From: JABDGC01 sp964466595
Lineage (GTDB): Bacteria; Pseudomonadota; Gammaproteobacteria; DSM-16500
DNA: 36,598 bases
Reading direction: 5' to 3'
Assembly (NCBI GenBank): GCA_964466595.1
Contig: CAYXNR010000021.1
Span: 1-36,598 of the forward strand
Shown here: one piece after another, positions 32,072 through 36,598 of the stretch
How the letters are laid out: every line of letters begins with the position of its first letter
Position numbering within the stretch: the first letter of the stretch is position 1
Notes under the pieces: model-generated
What the model was told of the DNA's origin: nothing
The model's input: the letters and a program-made list of their open reading frames with translations, nothing else
Databases searched by the model: none
Translations under genes and position numbers: made by a program

Positions 32072-32536
32072 CTACTCATCGGAAGCTTTTTGCCTTTCGC
32101 GAATTTCTTCCAGTGCTTTACAATCTACACACAAAGTTGCAGTCGGTCTCGCTTCAAGACGTCTGAGGCCAATTTCGACACCGCAGACCTCGCAAAAACC
32201 ATATTCTTTGGTATTGATAAGTTCTAAGCCTTCCTCCACTCTCTTTAAGAATTTTCGTTCTCTATCACGAGCACGCAGTTCTAGGCGAAAATCCTCTTCT
32301 TGGGTCGCTCGATCATTAGGATCCGGATAATTAATAGCCTCTTCTTTCATGTGGCTAACTGTTCGATCTACTCCCTTCATAATCTGATCGCGCATGGCTG
32401 TTAAAATTTTTCTAAAATGGGCTAACATTTTTGAGCCCATATATTCTTCATTTTTTTTAGGTTTATAGGGCAGAATGCCGAGCGTCTCAAGACTCGGCTC
32501 TAAGATATCTTTTTCACGGATTTCTTTTATAGCCAT
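32072..32536 (-). CDS. dksA: DksA, RNA polymerase-binding transcription factor
   Basis: The 154-residue protein has the DksA layout: N-terminal helices, the coiled-coil tip DPNDRATQEEDF (about residues 73-84; the conserved Asp-x-x-Asp-x-Ala element), and a C-terminal four-Cys zinc finger FCEVC...LCVDC (about 115-140). DksA enters the RNA polymerase secondary channel and works with ppGpp in stringent control. In Legionella, ppGpp and DksA help switch on the transmissive, virulent phase. Being directly upstream of the dot operon is of interest, but read-through is not shown. TAGGAGAACC is its ribosome site. Confidence 0.95.
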   Translation of the reverse strand: MAIKEIREKDILEPSLETLGILPYKPKKNEEYMGSKMLAHFRKILTAMRDQIMKGVDRTVSHMKEEAINYPDPNDRATQEEDFRLELRARDRERKFLKRVEEGLELINTKEYGFCEVCGVEIGLRRLEARPTATLCVDCKALEEIRERQKASDE

Positions 32537-32614
32537 GAAGGTTCTCCTATTGATTAGCTAATTGTAGTCCATTTCTCGCATCTATACCAAAAAGCGCTGG
32601 CTGAAACAATGTAT

Positions 32615-33457
32615 TTATCTTGTCCAAGATCCTCCTGTCACTCTTTCTCTTCCAGCTAAATCAGGATAAGAGCAAATGTTTTCATACTGTTCTTTCTGCA
32701 ACCTTGCTCTGACAGCAGCTCCTTGTTCACTTCCATGCTCTAATAGTAAATAGCCGCCCGGCCGTAAATATTTTTTTGCAGAGCGCGAAATCTCATTTAA
32801 GTCTTGCAAACCATCTTCTTCCGCAACTAAGGCAGTAAGCGGCTCAAAATGAAGTTCCTTCTGACCGCCTTTCCATTCTGCGTAAGAAAGATAAGGCGGA
32901 TTACTGAGAATAGCATCAAAAAGTAAATTTGGCAGAGCCTCGCACCAATTTCCCTGAAAAAATTGAACGTTTTTTAGGCCTAAGTGAGTCGCGTTGTGTT
33001 TTGCGACTGCCAAAGCAGCCTCAGCTTGGTCGGTCGCATAAATTTGCCAAGTCGGTCGTTCTTGACTGAGCGCTAAGGCAAGCGCCCCACAACCGGTTCC
33101 AAGATCCGCAATATTGCGAGAGCTTTCATCTGGGGCAAAAATCTGTAGTAAGCATTCTATGAGGAGTTCAGTCTCTGGTCTTGGAATAAGCGTGGCCGGT
33201 GTAACTTGTAAATCTAAAGACCAAAAGGCTTTTTGTCCAATGATATAGGCCAGTGGTTCACCGTTTTTTCTTCTCGCTAGCAATTGTTGATAATGTTCAA
33301 GCTCGGCAACAGTCAGAAGACGTTTCGAGTTGGTGAGCAATTCTATACGCGAGCAGTGAAGTACAGCCATTAATAAAAGCGCAGCGTCAAGATGCGCTGT
33401 GTCACTGCTTGCTTTCAGCTCCTGCACTCCCCACAGCTCTGCCGACGATAATTGCAC
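32615..33457 (-). CDS. prmC: Release-factor glutamine methyltransferase
   Basis: The 280-residue protein is PrmC (HemK), which N5-methylates the Gln of the GGQ motif in release factors using S-adenosylmethionine. It has the SAM-binding loop ADLGTGCGALALALS (about residues 113-127) and the catalytic NPPYL motif (about 185-189). The start codon is GTG at 33457, three bases after the prfA stop; its substrate is the product of that gene. Order hemA-prfA-prmC is the standard gammaproteobacterial operon. Confidence 0.95.
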   Translation of the reverse strand: MQLSSAELWGVQELKASSDTAHLDAALLLMAVLHCSRIELLTNSKRLLTVAELEHYQQLLARRKNGEPLAYIIGQKAFWSLDLQVTPATLIPRPETELLIECLLQIFAPDESSRNIADLGTGCGALALALSQERPTWQIYATDQAEAALAVAKHNATHLGLKNVQFFQGNWCEALPNLLFDAILSNPPYLSYAEWKGGQKELHFEPLTALVAEEDGLQDLNEISRSAKKYLRPGGYLLLEHGSEQGAAVRARLQKEQYENICSYPDLAGRERVTGGSWTR

Positions 33458-33460
33458 AAC

Positions 33461-34540
33461 TTACTCAAGATTCGCCAAGAGATCGGCCTGATGTTCAAGA
33501 ATCAGAACCGAAATGAGAGGATCTAAATCACCTTCCAAAATCGTAGGCAATTTATAGAGGGTGAGATTAATTCGATGATCGGTTATCCGTCCCTGCGGAT
33601 AATTGTAGGTCCGGATACGCTCTGAGCGGTCACCTGTGCCGACTAGATTCCGTCGATTTTCAGCCTGCTCTTTTCTTTGTTTTTCACGCTCCTGGGTCAG
33701 CATTTTTGCTTTGAGCAAGGCAAGTGCTTTGGCACGATTTTTATGCTGTGAGCGCTCATCCTGACATTCGACAACGAGGCCTGTGGGAAGATGGGTGATT
33801 CGAATAGCTGAATCCGTTTTATTAACATGCTGGCCACCGGCTCCAGAAGCACGAAAGGTATCAGTTCGCAAATCAGCCGGATTAATTTCAATATCATCAA
33901 TTTCATCTAGTTCAGGCAGAATAGCAATGGTACAGGTTGAAGTATGAATACGACCCTGTGCTTCCGTATCGGGGACACGTTGCACCCGATGCACACCGGA
34001 TTCGAACTTAAACCGAGAGTAAGCACCTTTACCAAGAATACGAAGAATAATTTCTTTATAGCCGCCATGCTCTCCGAGACTTTCATGAATCACTTCGACC
34101 TTCCAACGCTGTGTTTCTGCATAGCGCGCATACATGCGACATAAATCACCGGCAAAAATAGCCGCCTCATCACCGCCGGCACCTGCGCGAATTTCTAAGA
34201 AGATATTGTGACGATCGAGGGGATCGACCGGAAGCAAGAAAACTTGTAATTCCTGTTCCATTTTCTCTTTGTGGATGAGAGCAGCACGTAATTCTTCTTT
34301 TGCCAAGCTCTGGACCTCGCTATCTGTATCAGCAAGTAGCGTTTGCAGTCCTTCCATTTCTTTACAAAAAGCTTGATAGCGCTCGAAGGCTTGAACGATT
34401 ACTTCTAACTGAGCATATTCTTTTGATAAATCCCGAAAACGATTGAGATCGCTTGCAGCTTTCTGCTCTGAAAGCAGAACAGCGAGCTCTTGATAACGCT
34501 CGGCAAGATTGCTTAATTTTTTTAACAATGCGGGATTCAT
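33461..34540 (-). CDS. prfA: Peptide chain release factor 1
   Basis: The 359-residue RF1 ends translation at UAA and UAG. It carries the catalytic GGQ in GAGGQHVNKTDSAIR (about residues 230-244), the EIRAGAGGDEAAIFAGDL segment (about 113-130), and the codon-recognition domain with a PDTEAQGRIHTS region where the PxT tripeptide is read as PDT here. Its ATG overlaps the hemA stop (ATGA), so the genes are coupled. Confidence 0.96.
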   Translation of the reverse strand: MNPALLKKLSNLAERYQELAVLLSEQKAASDLNRFRDLSKEYAQLEVIVQAFERYQAFCKEMEGLQTLLADTDSEVQSLAKEELRAALIHKEKMEQELQVFLLPVDPLDRHNIFLEIRAGAGGDEAAIFAGDLCRMYARYAETQRWKVEVIHESLGEHGGYKEIILRILGKGAYSRFKFESGVHRVQRVPDTEAQGRIHTSTCTIAILPELDEIDDIEINPADLRTDTFRASGAGGQHVNKTDSAIRITHLPTGLVVECQDERSQHKNRAKALALLKAKMLTQEREKQRKEQAENRRNLVGTGDRSERIRTYNYPQGRITDHRINLTLYKLPTILEGDLDPLISVLILEHQADLLANLE

Positions 34541-35841
34541 ATCGCCTTCTGGTCAAATTCAGGAATAGCCAATAATTGCTTTGCCAGTCGTAAGAGCTCA
34601 AACCGCCCTTCTGAACCCGCTTGTCGCAATTGAACTGAGGGCGCATGCAGTAATTTATTAGTAACGCCGTAGGCAAAATGGCGTAATACGGTTTCTGCAT
34701 CTTGCTGTTTTGCCAATTGCCTGAGCGCTTTCGCCAACTCTAGTTCGCAAATGGCTTCAATCTGCTCGCGATAAGCACGAATGGTGTCTGATACCTGCGC
34801 TTGTGAATGTTCCTGTACCATCCAGGCCTCGCTTCTTTTTCGAATGACTTCCTGGGCCTTTTCCGCTGCATGCTGTCTATTACTATGGTTTTCATGAATG
34901 ATTGCTTTTAAATCATCGATGCAATAAAGCGAAACCTGAGGCAGAGCAGCAGCCGGAGGTTCAATATCTCGCGGAACCGCCAAATCAAAAATAGTAAGCG
35001 GTTTTTTCTCTCTTGTTTTTACTGCACTCGCTAAAAAATCTGCTGTCACCACAGGCGTCAAGCTACCCGTTGCTGTAATCATTAAATCAGCTTGCGCTAA
35101 GAGCTCTCTCAGGCTGCTGAAAGGAAAGACCTCACCCCCATAAACCTGGCTCAGTTGATTTGCTTTCTCTAGAGAACGATTCACAATTCTTATTTTTTTT
35201 GCCGGGGAAGCTTGTAAATAACGTAAAATTAATTGAATCATATCGCCGGCACCGAGCAGAAGAATCGTGGCATCGGATAATTGCTGCTTTGCTTGAGAAC
35301 TGAGTAATTGTTTAGCCAAGGTCATGGTGGTTGAGGCAATTGACATGGGACAGGCACCGATTGCAGTCGTCGAGCGAATTTCTTTTGCTAGTGCAAATAC
35401 TTGCTGAAACAGTCGATGAAAGGAAGGACCGATAGCAGAGGCTGTACAGCTTTCTGCAAAGGCCACTTTGACCTGCCCTAAAATTTCAGGTTCGCCGAGG
35501 ACCATAGAATCTAGACCACAGGCGACCTGCATGAGATGTTCAACCGCAGCTTGGCCCTGATAAACATACAAGGCCGCCTGAAGTTCCGCTTTCAAGCTTG
35601 TCTTTTCCTTGTCCCCATCTGCAGCTTGACGACAAAACCAAGCCTTGATTCCCTGTAATTCGTCCGTTTCGCAATACAATTCTGAACGATTACAAGTTGA
35701 TAACAAGACAGCTTCTTTCGCTAAGCCGTTTGATAAGAGATCTTGTAAATAAAGCGGCAACTTTTCCAGAGCAAAAAAAACCTTTTCGCGTAAAGCGACT
35801 GAGGCCTTTTTATGGTTGATTCCACAAACAATAATAGACAT
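34537..35841 (-). CDS. hemA: Glutamyl-tRNA reductase
   Basis: HemA reduces glutamyl-tRNA to glutamate-1-semialdehyde, the entry step of the C5 haem pathway. The 434-residue protein has the catalytic Cys50 in STCNRSE, the GLDSMVLGEPEILGQVK signature (about residues 109-125), a Rossmann NADPH-binding region with LLGAGDMIQLILR (about 194-206), and the C-terminal dimerisation helices. It is divergent from lolB with 76 bases between (35842-35917), an AT-rich gap with no promoter I can assign confidently. hemB is also in this window. Confidence 0.96.
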   Translation of the reverse strand: MSIIVCGINHKKASVALREKVFFALEKLPLYLQDLLSNGLAKEAVLLSTCNRSELYCETDELQGIKAWFCRQAADGDKEKTSLKAELQAALYVYQGQAAVEHLMQVACGLDSMVLGEPEILGQVKVAFAESCTASAIGPSFHRLFQQVFALAKEIRSTTAIGACPMSIASTTMTLAKQLLSSQAKQQLSDATILLLGAGDMIQLILRYLQASPAKKIRIVNRSLEKANQLSQVYGGEVFPFSSLRELLAQADLMITATGSLTPVVTADFLASAVKTREKKPLTIFDLAVPRDIEPPAAALPQVSLYCIDDLKAIIHENHSNRQHAAEKAQEVIRKRSEAWMVQEHSQAQVSDTIRAYREQIEAICELELAKALRQLAKQQDAETVLRHFAYGVTNKLLHAPSVQLRQAGSEGRFELLRLAKQLLAIPEFDQKAI

Positions 35842-35917
35842 AATTCATCTAATCAGTTTTATTTACTGAAATTGGGCGTAGTTTAAAACATTAGGATAAA
35901 AAGCAAAAGGGATAATA

Positions 35918-36505
35918 ATGATCAAAGCTTTCCACCTTCTTCTTTTCCTTTTTCTTTCAGCCTGTTCAATGCTTCCGCCGCCTTCTTCTCCGCCTGTTAA
36001 ACTCTCGTGGAAATCCCGCCAGCAAGCACTAGAACAGCTCAATAGTTGGCAACTTCGAGGCCTCATTGCCGTTCACACACCCGGAGATAGTGGAACCGCC
36101 AATTTGATTTGGCAACAACACGCTCAAAACTATAGCCTTTCTCTCTTTGGTCCCCTCGGAGCCGGTGCCGTACAAATTCAGGGCAACCCGACTGGGGTTG
36201 TTTTACAAACTGCAACAGGTCAGTCATTTTACGCAGCCAATCCAGAACAGCTTTTGTACAGGCAGTTGGGTTGGAAACTGCCGGTATCTAATCTTTATTA
36301 TTGGATTCGAGGCCTGCCCGTACCGAAGCTTCCAGCCAAGCGAGAATTTGACGCCTATCATCGTCTCATTCGACTGACTCAGGCAAACTGGCAGCTTCAG
36401 TTTAAACAATATGCCCTTTTCCACCAAAGAGAATTACCGACCAAGCTTGTTCTTTCGCATCCACAATTAAATATAAAGCTTGTCATTTATCAGTGGGACC
36501 TGTAA
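35918..36505 (+). CDS. lolB: Outer-membrane lipoprotein insertase LolB
   Basis: LolB receives lipoproteins from LolA and inserts them in the outer membrane. The 195-residue protein has a lipoprotein signal with LSAC (Cys at about residue 16) and the LolB beta-barrel pattern: WQLRGLIAVHTPGDSGTANLIWQQ, GPLGAGAVQIQG and SNLYYWIRGLPVP. Divergence from hemA is the usual arrangement. Normally ispE follows lolB; here a tRNA-Gln comes directly after, 53 bases downstream. DotK and, elsewhere, DotC and DotD would be clients. Confidence 0.92.
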   Translation: MIKAFHLLLFLFLSACSMLPPPSSPPVKLSWKSRQQALEQLNSWQLRGLIAVHTPGDSGTANLIWQQHAQNYSLSLFGPLGAGAVQIQGNPTGVVLQTATGQSFYAANPEQLLYRQLGWKLPVSNLYYWIRGLPVPKLPAKREFDAYHRLIRLTQANWQLQFKQYALFHQRELPTKLVLSHPQLNIKLVIYQWDL

Positions 36506-36516
36506 GCAAATATCCA

Positions 36517-36545
36517 TTGACACCTCCTGCCTCGATAAGCACAAT
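36517..36545 (+). promoter_or_regulatory. Promoter of tRNA-Gln
   Basis: TTGACA at 36517-36522 is a perfect -35 hexamer, with CACAAT at 36540-36545 as -10 after a 17-nt spacer, 13 bases before the tRNA 5' end. The match, spacing and distance fit a strong stable-RNA promoter. It occupies the lolB-tRNA gap. Confidence 0.6.
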
Positions 36546-36558
36546 ACCCCAGATCAAA

Positions 36559-36598
36559 TGGGGTGTAGCCAAGCGGTAAGGCACCGGGTTTTGATCCC
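36559..36598 (+). tRNA. tRNA-Gln (anticodon UUG), 3' part cut by the window end
   Basis: The visible 40 bases give acceptor strand TGGGGTG (36559-36565), the D arm GCCAAGCGGTAAGGC, anticodon stem CCGGG and loop TTTTGAT with anticodon TTG. They agree closely with E. coli tRNA-Gln. The T arm and 3' acceptor strand lie outside the window, so folding cannot be fully checked. Confidence 0.93.

Noticed and set aside
1..36598. CRISPR array, transposase, integrase or phage genes
   Set aside because: No regularly spaced direct repeats and no recombinase-like product were seen; the only mobile-type signals are short palindromic repeats.

Overview
The window reads as chromosomal DNA of a Legionellales gammaproteobacterium, most likely on the Coxiellaceae side (Coxiella, Rickettsiella, Aquicella and relatives). 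The basis is a nearly continuous Dot/Icm type IVB secretion (T4BSS) gene set set between ordinary gammaproteobacterial housekeeping operons (hemA-prfA-prmC, accB-accC, hemB, ubiA/ubiC, lolB, fis). I could not run a database search, so no genus is claimed.

Layout. 1-119: palindromic repeats. 120-1358 (-): a DUF2807/GIN-type lipoprotein. 1514-3471 (+): icmW, an unnamed proline- and Asn/Gln-rich membrane-anchored protein, and icmX. 3526-7908 (-): hemB-ubiC-ubiA-pdxB-yicC, tightly packed. 7942-8589 (+): a DedA-family protein. 8722-11015 (+): accB-accC, then fis with its own promoter-like region. 11158-14848 (+): dotU (icmH) and icmF, overlapping. 14849-14979: a dispersed palindromic repeat between convergent genes. 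14980-31927 (-): the main T4BSS block, transcribed dotM-dotL-dotK-dotJ-dotI-dotI-dotI-dotH-dotG-dotF-dotE-dotP-dotN-dotO (icmP-O-N-M-L-L-L-K-E-G-C-D-J-B). 32072-35841 (-): hemA-prfA-prmC-dksA. 35918-36505 (+): lolB. 36559 to the end (+): the 5' part of a tRNA-Gln(UUG).

Together the dot/icm genes supply the coupling complex (DotL, DotM, DotN, IcmW), the inner-membrane DotI/DotJ subassembly, the core envelope channel (DotF, DotG, DotH, lipoprotein DotK), the ATPase DotO, the small membrane proteins DotE and DotP, the pole/stability factors DotU and IcmF, and periplasmic IcmX. Not in this window are dotA, dotB, dotC, dotD, icmV and the icmT-icmS-icmQ(-icmR) module that precedes icmP in Legionella; here dksA occupies that place. 

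The most unusual features are three full-length tandem dotI paralogues in addition to dotJ, a DotG with a long helical-repeat stalk, a perfect 38-bp inverted repeat inside the operon between dotK and dotJ, a glycine-zipper plus OmpA-like DotK, the unnamed Pro/Asn/Gln-rich gene between icmW and icmX, and the divergent, detached dotU-icmF pair.
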